A DNA stretch of 64,000 bases, from positions 1 through 64,000 of the forward strand of contig NZ_FNPI01000021.1 in NCBI RefSeq assembly GCF_900107275.1, written 5' to 3'. The position numbers were made by a program, and so were the translations under genes. This document shows, in pieces, positions 8,304 through 16,468 of this stretch. The notes beneath the pieces are model-generated. The model searched no databases and was not told the origin of the DNA. It saw only the letters and a program-made list of their open reading frames with translations. This stretch comes from Evansella caseinilytica. GTDB lineage: Bacteria; Bacillota; Bacilli; Bacillales; Salisediminibacteriaceae. Position 1 is the stretch's first letter; the number at the start of each line of letters is the position of its first letter.

Positions 8304-9326
8304 TTATTTCCTGCTGATCTCATGATAAAAATCCTTCCATATTTCCCAGAGGCGCTCCTCGGAATAGCTGGCTGCCCCTTTGGCGGCATTCGCCTTTGCT
8401 TCTTCATAAAAGTCGCGTTCATTTTTTAGTCGTTGAATGGCTGCGGCAAATGCTTCGGTTGTGTCTCCTTTGATGTAGAAGCCGTCGAGGATGGCAGTGT
8501 ATAATTCCAAATCTCTGATGAGAATCGGCAAACCGCTGCTCATTGCCTCAAGAATGGTCATCGGAAAAAGCTCGTTGTAGGACGGTAAAAATAGCATGTC
8601 CGACAGATTATAGTAGTCGTTCATTGTTGACCGGTCGATAATTCCGGAAAAAATCACGTTTTTTGGCGGATTGTCATATATTTTCTTTAACTCCTTGTAC
8701 CCTGCGGTGATTTTTCCAAAAGAAAATCCGCCAGCCCAGATAAACTGAATGTCGGGCAATCGCTTGGCAACTTCGATAAAGTCCAGCACCCCTTTTCGAT
8801 GCTGTACTTGCCCGGCTCCGATGACGACAAAGGCATTTTCGGCTATACCGTATTTATGGCGCTTTGCCCGCTTTTCTTCCTGCCCGACGGGGTAGAACAT
8901 TTTTTTAGAAACGAAATTAGGGATATACCTTATTTTTTCTTTATTGATCCCGTGTTCTTCAAGCTTGGGAATGAACGATGGATTCACGACGACCAGCCAG
9001 TCCATCCGCTTGTAAAAGGAGATTAAATACCGGTTGAATATCGGTTTTATCCCCGGTGGAAGCTTTAAGCTATCCTCCAGCGTTTCCGGAAGAAAATGGA
9101 CATAACCTACTTTCGTTCCTCTTTTTTTACCGACAAACGTGGACAGGTAAAACGGAAAATCGACGGTATGATAATGAGTAACATCCGCCGAGACGTTTTG
9201 ATTTATTGTTAAATGATAAGTGTTCTTATCATGGTCGTTAAGTAAATTGACGAGTTCCCTGTATGCGGAAGCGACTCCCTGGCCTTTTACTTTTTCTGCT
9301 GATGACATCATGTTAAGTTTTAGCAT
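8304..9326 (-). CDS. Glycosyltransferase, LafB/BgsA-like (second sugar of diglycosyl-diacylglycerol)
   Basis: 340-residue GT4-fold transferase. The N-terminus 'MLKLNMMSSAEKVKGQGVASAYRELVNLL', followed by 'HYHTVDFPFYLSTFVGKKRGTKVGYVHFLPETLEDSLKLPPG' and 'YKRMDWLVVVNPSFIPKL', strongly resembles what I recall of Listeria LafB and enterococcal BgsA, which add the second hexose to monoglycosyl-diacylglycerol. The donor-binding half has 'GAGQVQHRKGVLDFIEVAKRLPDIQFIWAGG' and the 'FPSYNELFPMTILEAMSSGLPILIRD' motif, with the ELFPMTILEAM glutamates of retaining GT4 enzymes. There are no membrane helices, as expected for a peripheral enzyme on the inner leaflet. It lies between a LafA-like gene (27 bp) and a flippase-like gene (5 bp). 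The exact sugar (Glc or Gal) cannot be read from sequence. Confidence 0.85.
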   Translation of the reverse strand: MLKLNMMSSAEKVKGQGVASAYRELVNLLNDHDKNTYHLTINQNVSADVTHYHTVDFPFYLSTFVGKKRGTKVGYVHFLPETLEDSLKLPPGIKPIFNRYLISFYKRMDWLVVVNPSFIPKLEEHGINKEKIRYIPNFVSKKMFYPVGQEEKRAKRHKYGIAENAFVVIGAGQVQHRKGVLDFIEVAKRLPDIQFIWAGGFSFGKITAGYKELKKIYDNPPKNVIFSGIIDRSTMNDYYNLSDMLFLPSYNELFPMTILEAMSSGLPILIRDLELYTAILDGFYIKGDTTEAFAAAIQRLKNERDFYEEAKANAAKGAASYSEERLWEIWKDFYHEISRK

Positions 9327-9353
9327 TGCATGCCCTGCCTTCTTCCTGTTTTA

Positions 9354-10592
9354 TCATTTACCTAGCATAAATAAAGAGCGCATCCAACGTCTGCGGCTCG
9401 TATGTTTCGCTGCTTCAGGGTACAGTTTCACTTGCGCTTTTTCTGCAGCTACTTCACGGTACACATCGATGACGCTGTCGCCGAAGCTGGCAACTGATAA
9501 AAATTGACTTTTTTCAAATGCAGCAACAGCCATCCTTTTTAAATAAACTTCATCAGACAGAGCGTTGATTACCGCTCCTGCCAAAGCATCGTCCGATGGA
9601 TAGACAAAGCCCGACTCTCCGTCAACGACTAAGGTGTCAAGGCTGGGATCGGCTTTTGCCACTACGGTGGTTTTTGATGCGATTGCCTCTGCAAGTGTCA
9701 GTCCTTGTGTTTCGGAAGTGGAGGCGCTGATAAACAAATCGCCCAATTGATAAAATTTATTTACTTCCTGCCATGGGACGGCCCCGGTAAACACAATGGA
9801 ACCTTCGATTTGAAGGATACCCGCCAGCTCTGCCAATTGCTTTTTGATCGGTCCATCCCCAACGATGACGAGCTTTGCAGCAGGATGCTCTTTCAAGATA
9901 GCCGGCATTGCCTGCAATATCGCTTCGATGTTTTTTTCCTGAGAAAGGCGTCCAATGGATAATAAAACTGGTCCCTCCGTGATGCCTAATTCTGCTTTTA
10001 GCTGTTTTACTTCGCGCAGCTGCTGTTTTTGCGGTTCGAATTGGCTGAAATCTGTTCCTGTCGGGATGACTCTGATTTCGCTGCGGATGCCGTAATTTTC
10101 TAGGACAGTTTTTACTTTTTCGGAAGGCACGATCGTTTTGTCCATACGGTTGCAATAAGATCTGCTTGCTTTTCTTACCGTGGCCGGCGTGACGAATTTT
10201 CCGTTTCCGATATAGTGCAAGTAATCTTCATACATCGTATGGTAGGTGTGTACGATTGGCAAATCGTGCTTTTTGGCGGCAAATATCCCCATCATTCCTA
10301 AAGAAAACTCGGTATGGGTGTGAATGACGTCAATATCAAGCCGATTCACGAGCCTTGACAGCGTGAATAATCCGGCAACGGCGAGGCGTCTTTCCGGAAA
10401 AAAGATGAACGGCAGGCTCGGAAAACGAAATACGCTTCCCTTTTCTGCCTCCAGGTCTGCATTAGGGTCAGTTGAAGTAAAAATGTATACATTATGTCCC
10501 CGCCTGGTCAATTCTTTTTCCAGTAGATTAATAGACGTTACTACACCGTTGATTTGCGGGTAATAAGTATCGGTAAATATTCCAATGTTCAT
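9354..10592 (-). CDS. Diacylglycerol glycosyltransferase, LafA/BgsB (alMGS)-like
   Basis: 412-residue retaining GT4 enzyme. The opening 'MNIGIFTDTYYPQINGVVTSINLLEKELTRRGHNVYIFT' is the signature of monoglucosyl-diacylglycerol synthases (LafA, BgsB, alMGS). Other marks are 'DVIHTHTEFSLGMMGIFAAKKHDLPIVHTYHTMYEDYLHYI', the donor-site 'LLSIGRLSQEKNIEAILQAMP' and the EX7E motif in 'SASTSETQGLTLAEAIASKTTVVAK'. The C-terminus is basic ('TSRRRWMRSLFMLGK'), as in membrane-surface glycosyltransferases. The start at 10592 follows GAAGGAAGGG; longer in-frame ATGs have no binding site. It is the first gene of a three-gene operon that probably makes the glycolipid anchor of lipoteichoic acid. Confidence 0.85.
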   Translation of the reverse strand: MNIGIFTDTYYPQINGVVTSINLLEKELTRRGHNVYIFTSTDPNADLEAEKGSVFRFPSLPFIFFPERRLAVAGLFTLSRLVNRLDIDVIHTHTEFSLGMMGIFAAKKHDLPIVHTYHTMYEDYLHYIGNGKFVTPATVRKASRSYCNRMDKTIVPSEKVKTVLENYGIRSEIRVIPTGTDFSQFEPQKQQLREVKQLKAELGITEGPVLLSIGRLSQEKNIEAILQAMPAILKEHPAAKLVIVGDGPIKKQLAELAGILQIEGSIVFTGAVPWQEVNKFYQLGDLFISASTSETQGLTLAEAIASKTTVVAKADPSLDTLVVDGESGFVYPSDDALAGAVINALSDEVYLKRMAVAAFEKSQFLSVASFGDSVIDVYREVAAEKAQVKLYPEAAKHTSRRRWMRSLFMLGK

Positions 10593-10722
10593 AACTTTCC
10601 CTTCCTTCTCTCCCAGGGAATTCTTGCTTTCCTCCAGGTAAAACCAGTGTAATCTTATTATCGCTCGGTTTGAAATTAAATTCATAGGACCGAAGACGTA
10701 TCTTTTTTAATAATTTAGCCTT

Positions 10723-10871
10723 AAGTGTTTGTTCAAAAAGATCGCTTTTCATCTTTTTGAACAAACACGAAGCAATGAATGGAGCCGATGCATTGTTTTC
10801 ATGCCAGCTATAAGTGGTTTTCTCGTAGATGGCGCATCGAGCGGAGCCATTGCCTTTTTGAACACGCTCCT
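10723..10871 (-). repeat. Repeat family B, copy B1 (short form)
   Basis: In minus orientation: starts with the hairpin GTGTTTGTTCAAAAAGATCG...CATCTTTTTGAACAAACAC, then GCAATGAATGGAGCCGATGC, GAGTGGTTTTCTC-like block, GGCGCATCGAGCGGAGCC, and ends ATTGCCTTTTTGAACACGCT. The same order is found in copies at 45.6 and 52.9 kb. Confidence 0.9.
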
Positions 10872-11058
10872 TAAGTGAAATATTTCTGGCTACTAGAGTC
10901 ATTCTAGCGCGAATTACTCTATCTGTCAAAGTAATTTTTCCAAGTGTTGCATATCGGTGAAAATAACGGCAGTTACCGGACCTTACACGCTTTTCTATTG
11001 TAATATCTGAACATGACTTTTTTCTTAATCGAATCTTAAGAAAATCTTAATTTTGTTG
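10872..11058. other. Spacer between two B repeats
   Basis: About 190 bp between the two B elements upstream of the glycolipid operon. AT-rich; no gene or clear hairpin seen. Confidence 0.4.
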
Positions 11059-11453
11059 TTTTGTTCAAAAAGATCAGTTTTTATCTCTTTGAACAAGCTC
11101 TTTAAGGTGCCAGGCACCTGCGGTTTTTGTCGAATGAGTTGTCTCGAAAGGGTATTTTTTTCCTTTAGGAACACTGCTGAAGCAATGAGTGGAGCCGCTG
11201 CATTCTCTTCAATCCGGCTGTGAGTGGTTTTCCCGGAACCAAGGAGGTGACATTGCGTTGTTACTCACAGGACGTGAGTGGTACTTAAGCGGAATTAGGG
11301 TTGACGACATTCCGTCGTTGCTCACAAATGCAACCTGAATGTGCTTCATCGAGTCCATATGCGTCGAGTAACCTTGAGACGCAGGACGTGAGCAGTAATT
11401 AGGTGGAATTGGGGCGCATCGTGCGGAACCATTGCCTTTTTGAACACGCTCTA
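11059..11453 (-). repeat. Repeat family B, copy B2 (long form with extra module and repeat-E half-site)
   Basis: About 395 bp. It has the family-B ends (TTGTTCAAAAAGATCAG at the left, ATTGCCTTTTTGAACACGCT at the right) and a long central module with GACGACATTCCGTCGTTGCT and TCACAGGACGTGAGTGG, shared with copies at 36.5, 49.1 and 63.0 kb. It also contains AAGGTGCCAGGCACC at 11103, a half of repeat E. Confidence 0.85.
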
Positions 11454-11615
11454 TTCTAACAATCGACAAAAAATTTTTTTTCAAGCAACAAGTCATTAAA
11501 AGCGAGTAACCGGGAGTCATCTGACAAAGCAATGCAGATGAATATTGTTGATTGATGTTGCATTCACTCCTATAATGGAAATAGATTAGTAATTTATGAA
11601 ACGAGTGTGGTAGCT

Positions 11616-12290
11616 ATGGCTATTTTAAAGAATGACTGGGCGCCAGTACTGGAGGGAGAATTCGAGAAAACGTATTATCAGCGTTTGAGAAAAATGTTAG
11701 TGCAGGAATACCAAACAAAAATCGTTTATCCGGATAAATACGATATCTATAATGCGTTGCACTTGACTCCATACAATGAAACAAAGGTAGTCATTATCGG
11801 CCAGGATCCGTATCATGGGCCGGGACAGGCGCATGGATTAAGCTTTTCTGTCAAACCGGGGATTGTCGTTCCGCCGTCATTGAAAAATATTTATAAGGAG
11901 CTGCAGACGGATTTAGGGTGCAGTATCCCGAATCACGGGTATTTGGTGAATTGGGCCGAGCAGGGAGTATTGATGCTGAACGCTGTGCTGACTGTCAGGG
12001 CGGGAAACCCGAATTCACATAAAGGTCTCGGCTGGGAAATGTTTACCGACAGAGTCATTGAAACTTTGAATCAAAGAGAGAGACCGGTTGTGTTTATCCT
12101 TTGGGGAAGCAATGCGCAGCAAAAACAGCAGTTGATCACATCCTCCCAGCATTTTATTATTAAGTCTCCGCATCCAAGCCCATTCTCCGCCAACAGAGGA
12201 TTTTTTGGGAGCAGGCCGTTTTCACGGGCAAATGCGTTTTTGCGTGAGATTGGAAGCAAGGAAATTGATTGGCAGATTCCTGATTTATAG
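11616..12290 (+). CDS. ung: Uracil-DNA glycosylase, family 1
   Basis: Removes uracil from DNA at the first step of base-excision repair. The 224-residue length and sequence match Bacillus Ung throughout. The water-activating motif is '[18 protein letters not shown]' (Asp64), with '[22 protein letters not shown]' and '[11 protein letters not shown]', the leucine-loop/His motif '[24 protein letters not shown]', and the terminal 'IDWQIPDL'. The ATG at 11616 matches the family N-terminus; a GTG at 11607 is in frame and lies closer to the weak purine stretch ACGAG. It is a single gene followed by a strong hairpin. Confidence 0.97.
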   Translation: MAILKNDWAPVLEGEFEKTYYQRLRKMLVQEYQTKIVYPDKYDIYNALHLTPYNETKVVIIGQDPYHGPGQAHGLSFSVKPGIVVPPSLKNIYKELQTDLGCSIPNHGYLVNWAEQGVLMLNAVLTVRAGNPNSHKGLGWEMFTDRVIETLNQRERPVVFILWGSNAQQKQQLITSSQHFIIKSPHPSPFSANRGFFGSRPFSRANAFLREIGSKEIDWQIPDL

Positions 12291-12335
12291 AGAAGATAAC
12301 TGATATTCTATGCGCTACTCCATATTTATGACTGA

Positions 12336-12376
12336 GTGCCGCCGTATCCTCTGGGCAACGGCGGCACAGCTTTATT
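12336..12376 (+). terminator. Terminator after ung
   Basis: GTGCCGCCGT (12336-12345) pairs perfectly with ACGGCGGCAC (12358-12367) over a 12-nt loop and is followed by AGCTTTATT, 46 bp beyond the ung stop. The T-tract is short. It may also serve the convergent kinase gene. Confidence 0.75.
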
Positions 12377-12542
12377 CTGGCTTGCGGAAAATCTTCGTCA
12401 TGATAATGGAAGTTCGTATGTTTTCCGGAAGCGTACATTTTATGAACTTCATGAAGCTTGTGGCATGTTCCTCAGCGCAGGATTTTTTCCGCCGCTTCTG
12501 CCCCTTCCTTAGCCTCAGCCGCAAACGTGACAGGCTTTTCCT

Positions 12543-13508
12543 TCAAAGTGCTTCTACCGTCTGCAGGTTTTTTCGCAGCAAATCAAGCGCCCAATGTTTA
12601 TGTTCATCAGAATAGCCGCGGGAAAACGACTCAATAAAAAGAATCAAATGTAAGTACAGGTTATACAACATTTTTTTATTCTGCGCTGTCTTGGACTGTA
12701 ACGGGTTGGCGCCATAGCCACGGCAAAAGGACGCGCTGTCATTGAATGGTCCAAAGTAGACTTCCATTAATGGATCGGCCCAGAGCGTTCGTTCAAAGTC
12801 AATGATGCCGGTGATCTGGCACTGGTCGTTGACAAAAAAATTGCCGTCCCATAAATCCCAGTGTACGAGGCAAGGTGTATGAACGTTTTCCAGGAAAGGC
12901 AAGTTGCGATCCACCAAATATTGAATTGCCTCATATTCCAGCGGCAGGTTCACATCCAGATCTTTCGCATCCTGCAGCAGATCGCTGATCATTGCCTGAA
13001 AGCAGCTCGACCAATTGTCAAAGCGCTTTGAACCGGGAGCAAAGTAACCGAAGCTGTCGCCGGTAATCCCATTGATTTCCCGATTGAAGCGGCCCAACTG
13101 TTCTTCAATATCGGCCCGTTGATCTTCTGACAGCTTTTCTTTCACTTTGTTATACGGCAGTCCGTCCAGCCAATCCGTGAAAAAATAGCTGCTGTCGATG
13201 ACCGTCAGGCTGTCGTCATAGAACAGCACTTCAGGCATCGGAACCGTTGTTTTTGTGCGCAGCGTCCGGATGGCATCGCCCTCTGATTGCATGATGTTTC
13301 GTTCATAGCGCAGCACCTTGACGTTCGTTGGTGGAGCCACCTTCAAAACTACTTTTTTTCCTTGCTCCAGCAGTACGGCAAAGGCTGTGTTGTACCAGCC
13401 GTCCCCCAGTTCTATTGCTTCCGTTATGCGGCAGTCCGGGCCAAATGCTTGATGCACCATTGCCTCCAGCATCTCCTCGGTAACAGATATTTTTGTTAAG
13501 CTTTCCAT
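12543..13508 (-). CDS. Phosphotransferase of the aminoglycoside phosphotransferase (APH/choline kinase) fold
   Basis: 321 residues from the ATG at 13508. The kinase core is clear: N-lobe 'KVVLKVAPPTNVKVLRYERNIMQSEGDAIRTL' with the ATP-binding lysine, the Brenner motif 'CLVHWDLWDGNFFVNDQ' (about residues 211-227, catalytic Asp) and the metal-binding 'ITGIIDFERTLWADPLMEV'. This group (TIGR02172/APH-like) contains small-molecule kinases of mostly unknown substrate. The sequence does not show that it modifies an antibiotic. GGAG lies 13 nt upstream of the ATG, which is long; a GTG at 13520 is in frame but only 1 nt behind that site. It is convergent with ung and stands alone. Confidence 0.88.
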   Translation of the reverse strand: MESLTKISVTEEMLEAMVHQAFGPDCRITEAIELGDGWYNTAFAVLLEQGKKVVLKVAPPTNVKVLRYERNIMQSEGDAIRTLRTKTTVPMPEVLFYDDSLTVIDSSYFFTDWLDGLPYNKVKEKLSEDQRADIEEQLGRFNREINGITGDSFGYFAPGSKRFDNWSSCFQAMISDLLQDAKDLDVNLPLEYEAIQYLVDRNLPFLENVHTPCLVHWDLWDGNFFVNDQCQITGIIDFERTLWADPLMEVYFGPFNDSASFCRGYGANPLQSKTAQNKKMLYNLYLHLILFIESFSRGYSDEHKHWALDLLRKNLQTVEAL

Positions 13509-13635
13509 CGTCTGAAACACTCTCCTATCCCGTGGAAGTCATGCGTATCGTTCATGATCTATCGAGAGTAAGCGCTTACTCGAGAAAACCAAAGAACCAT
13601 GAGCTATATTACAAGATTCCAGCTGTAAATTATTG

Positions 13636-13776
13636 AAAAGGAAGTTTAAAAAGTGCGGTAAACAGCGAGTGCGAATCTCCGCGCTCGCGTTGTCTGTTGT
13701 CTCTGCGCTACTCATGTACGCGCAGTGTATGCTGCGCTGCCCGTCCCAGTTTAGCACGTTGTTATTGAACACACTC
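13636..13776 (+). repeat. Repeat family A, copy A2 (diverged)
   Basis: Starts GGAAGTTTAAAAAGTGCGGT, continues AAACAGCGAGTGCGAATCTC, TGTCTCTGCGCTACTCATG, TATGCTGCGCTGCCCGTCC and ends TTATTGAACACACTC. It is the same order as A1 and A3 with more mismatches. Confidence 0.75.
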
Positions 13777-13872
13777 TAATAGTACAATTGACGATGAAGT
13801 CTATCAAGAACAATTTTAGCACGGTGGCTGCATTAAGGATTGAACACGCTATCGTCGCTTTAGCACTTCGCA

Positions 13873-13900
13873 GCGTCATAAGGTGCCTGGCACTTTTTAA
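13873..13900 (+). repeat. Half-copy of repeat E
   Basis: GCGTCATAAGGTGCCTGG followed by CACTTTTTAA matches the right arm of the perfect palindrome at 39067-39118. It lies directly before the cdaR ribosome binding site, so it belongs to the cdaR leader. Confidence 0.7.
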
Positions 13901-13917
13901 TATGGGAGGAAGAAAAT

Positions 13918-15060
13918 ATGTTGTCTGAACAGCTGGCAATGGACATCGTAACACGTACGATGTCCATTCTTAAAAAAAATGTCAACGTGATGGATCGATC
14001 TGGAACGATTATTGGTTCAGGAGATGCCACGCGAGTCGGCCACCTTCACGATGGTGCCCGCAAAGTTATTGAACACCAGGAAACCGTTGAAATTTCATCC
14101 GCGGAAGCGGGGGAGTGGAGCGGCAGTAAACCGGGAATTAATCTGCCTATTCGTTTTCATTCCGATATCGTCGGCGTTATCGGAGTTACGGGAGAACCGG
14201 AGGAGATTCGAAATTATTCCAAGCTTGTTCAAATGGGGGCTGAACTAACTTTGGAGCAAGCGTTTCTAACAAAGGAAATTCAGCGGAGTGAGCGAATACG
14301 GGATGAAGTTTTTTCACATCTGCTGCTCGGATCGGATGCAGAGCAGGAGTATATGATGGAAAGAGCTCGCTCGTTGCAGGTGAATATCCATGAGACATAC
14401 AGCGTCGTGATCATTGCACTTCCAAGGGAGCAAAAGAATGATTCCAGTATGGAAATGCTTGAAAAATGGGTGAAGACATGGCTGGTACCTGGAGATGAAT
14501 TAATTCATTTGTATACAAATAACTACGTAGTATTAAAAAAGAAAGCGCCTCCTCTACTGACAACTGATGAAAAATTCGTGGAATTCATGGAGCAAAAAGC
14601 GAAGAACTTGCCGTTCAACAATCCGATGATAACCGTCGGGCCATTTTCAGAGGGCATTGTCGGCTGGAGGCAATCGTTTCAAACAGCAAAAACAATGAAA
14701 GAAACGGCAGAAGCATTGTATCCTCAAGGAGGAGTTTGGGATCAGAATAAACTTGGACTGGCCACTTTATGCTACCGGTTTTTAAAAGAAACAAACAAGG
14801 ATTCGCTAGCGATGATCGACAGGTATCGCCGGTTGCTCTCGGATAACGATGGTGAGGAACTGCAACGTACTTTTTTGACGTACCTGGAGGAAAACGGCGA
14901 GATGGCAAAAACGGCAGAGAAGCTGTTTATCCATCGTAATACACTTTCGTACAGGCTGGAAAAAATTCATATTATCACAGGAAAAAATCCTAAAAACTTG
15001 CTTGATCTGTTAGAATTGAAGCTCGGTCAATTGTTATACTCCTTAGCAGCTAAGCAATAG
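13918..15060 (+). CDS. cdaR: CdaR-type sugar diacid / glycerate regulator
   Basis: Transcription activator of the CdaR/PucR class, 380 residues. The N-terminal diacid-sensing domain (about 1-130) has 'LSEQLAMDIVTRTMSILKKNVNVMDRSGTIIGSGDATRVGHLHDGA' and 'INLPIRFHSDIVGVIGVTGEPEEIRNYSKLV'. The C-terminal PucR-type HTH (about 310-370) is 'MAKTAEKLFIHRNTLSYRLEKIHIITGKNPKNLLDLLELKLGQLLY'. The binding site GGGAGG lies 9 nt before the ATG. The next two genes encode a GntP permease and a glycerate kinase, matching the known CdaR regulon theme (garK, glycerate/diacid use), so it probably senses glycerate or a related acid and controls them. Confidence 0.93.
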   Translation: MLSEQLAMDIVTRTMSILKKNVNVMDRSGTIIGSGDATRVGHLHDGARKVIEHQETVEISSAEAGEWSGSKPGINLPIRFHSDIVGVIGVTGEPEEIRNYSKLVQMGAELTLEQAFLTKEIQRSERIRDEVFSHLLLGSDAEQEYMMERARSLQVNIHETYSVVIIALPREQKNDSSMEMLEKWVKTWLVPGDELIHLYTNNYVVLKKKAPPLLTTDEKFVEFMEQKAKNLPFNNPMITVGPFSEGIVGWRQSFQTAKTMKETAEALYPQGGVWDQNKLGLATLCYRFLKETNKDSLAMIDRYRRLLSDNDGEELQRTFLTYLEENGEMAKTAEKLFIHRNTLSYRLEKIHIITGKNPKNLLDLLELKLGQLLYSLAAKQ

Positions 15061-15084
15061 TGCAAATGCACAAAAAAACTCCTT

Positions 15085-15098
15085 GCAAAGCGCTTTCT
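15085..15098 (+). promoter_or_regulatory. Candidate cre (CcpA) site, upstream copy
   Basis: GCAAAGCGCTTTCT keeps the palindromic core AAAGCGCTTT of cre sites but departs at both outer ends. It lies 87 bp before the permease gene and 45 bp before a better cre. Confidence 0.5.
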
Positions 15099-15129
15099 TT
15101 AAGTGCAATTGCCCAATGTAAGGGGTAGG

Positions 15130-15145
15130 TGTAATCGCTTACAAT
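15130..15145 (+). promoter_or_regulatory. cre site overlapping the -10 of the permease/glycerate kinase promoter
   Basis: TGTAATCGCTTACA (15130-15143) fits the cre consensus TGWNANCGNTNWCA at every position. It overlaps a TACAAT -10-like hexamer at 15140-15145. The -35 is poor, as expected for a promoter that needs an activator such as CdaR. This predicts glucose repression of glycerate use. Confidence 0.75.
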
Positions 15146-15185
15146 GTAACTGCAAATCAACCTATCTCTGCAAGGGGGAGAAACA

Positions 15186-16454
15186 ATGGAAATTGAAGTG
15201 TCGGCACTTGGTGCAATCGTTGGATTAGTCGTGGCAATTGGTTTGATTTTGAAGAAAGCTCCACCTGTTTATGGGCTTGTAGCCGGAGGAATTATCGGCG
15301 GGCTTGTAGGCGGTGCAAACATAACGGAAACGGTTTCCTTAATGATCGGCGGCGCACAGGGCATCATTCCGGCGGTATTGCGAATCCTGGCAGCCGGTGT
15401 TCTGGCAGGCATACTCATTGAATCGGGAGCAGCAGCGAAATTGGCACAAGCGATTGTGTATACATTCGGGCAAACACGGGCATTGCTTGCCTTGGCTTTG
15501 GCAACAATGCTGTTAACCGCAGCTGGCGTTTTTGTCGATGTGGCGGTAATAACGGTTGCACCGATTGCACTGGCGATTGCTTCCAAGGCTAAGCTGTCGA
15601 GAATGGGGATTTTATTGGCCATGATCGGCGGCGGTAAAGCAGGGAATGTGATGTCCCCCAATCCGAATACGATTGCAGTTGCCGATGCCTTTGATGTTCC
15701 GTTGACATCTGTAATGGCAGCAGGTATTCTGCCTGGATTGTTTGGTCTCGCCGTAACTTATTTTATTGCAAAGCGTCTTTCCGCGAAAAGCACGGCGGTT
15801 GACCTTCAGGAAATGGAGAATGTAAGGGACGGGAAGCTACCGGCTTTATGGGCGGCAGCGCTCGCACCGGTTGTTGCCATTTGTCTACTTGTTCTCCGGC
15901 CGTTGTTTGACATACAAATCGACCCGATGATTGCGCTGCCTGTAGGTGGGCTAGTTGGATTGGTTGCCATGGGACAATGGCGGCAGACCAATGAGTATAT
16001 TAAAATCGGCTTAGGAAAAATGGCGCCGGTTGCTATATTATTAGTAGGAACAGGAGCAATAGCCGGAATTATTTCCAATTCCCGAATCGATACCGTTCTT
16101 ATTAACGCATTGGAGGGGTTAGGGCTTCCGGCCTTCGTGTTGGCGCCGGCCTCCGGTATTTTCATGTCGGCCGCGACAGCTTCGACAACAGCCGGTGCAG
16201 CAGTGGCAAGCAGTGTGTTTGGCAGCACGGTGCTGGAGCTGGGGGTGGCCAGCCTTGCAGGTGCAGCAATGGTGCATGCCGGTGCAACCGTCCTTGACCA
16301 TATGCCGCACGGGAGTTTTTTCCATGCAACTGCCGGGAGTGTGGGGATGCAGATTCAAGAACGCCTGAAACTAATTCCTTACGAGTCATTGGTGGGACTT
16401 ACGATTGCTGCGATATCAACATTGATTTTCGGTGTATTTCAATGGTTTTTATAG
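15186..16454 (+). CDS. GntP-family permease (glycerate/gluconate:H+ symporter-like)
   Basis: 422 residues with about 11-12 hydrophobic helices; GntP proteins usually have 420-450. The family marks are 'GLVAGGIIGGLVGGANITETVSLMIGGAQGIIPAVLRILAAGVLAGILIESGAA', 'LTAAGVFVDVAVITVAPIALAIASKAKLSRMGILLAMIGGGKAGNVMSPNPNTIAVADAF' and 'TASTTAGAAVASS'. It is an integral membrane importer of a small organic acid. Gene order regulator-permease-glycerate kinase points to glycerate. Gluconate is the family alternative, but no gluconate kinase is nearby. GGGGGAG lies 6 nt before the ATG. Confidence 0.9.
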   Translation: MEIEVSALGAIVGLVVAIGLILKKAPPVYGLVAGGIIGGLVGGANITETVSLMIGGAQGIIPAVLRILAAGVLAGILIESGAAAKLAQAIVYTFGQTRALLALALATMLLTAAGVFVDVAVITVAPIALAIASKAKLSRMGILLAMIGGGKAGNVMSPNPNTIAVADAFDVPLTSVMAAGILPGLFGLAVTYFIAKRLSAKSTAVDLQEMENVRDGKLPALWAAALAPVVAICLLVLRPLFDIQIDPMIALPVGGLVGLVAMGQWRQTNEYIKIGLGKMAPVAILLVGTGAIAGIISNSRIDTVLINALEGLGLPAFVLAPASGIFMSAATASTTAGAAVASSVFGSTVLELGVASLAGAAMVHAGATVLDHMPHGSFFHATAGSVGMQIQERLKLIPYESLVGLTIAAISTLIFGVFQWFL

Positions 16455-16468
16455 AGGAGAAGATGCAG

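Noticed and set aside
12310-12438. Small frames between ung and the kinase gene
   Set aside because: They overlap the ung terminator hairpin and lack binding sites; the region is a convergent intergenic spacer.
12543-13508. Antibiotic-resistance kinase
   Set aside because: Only the general APH/choline-kinase fold is shown; nothing in the sequence or context supports an aminoglycoside substrate.
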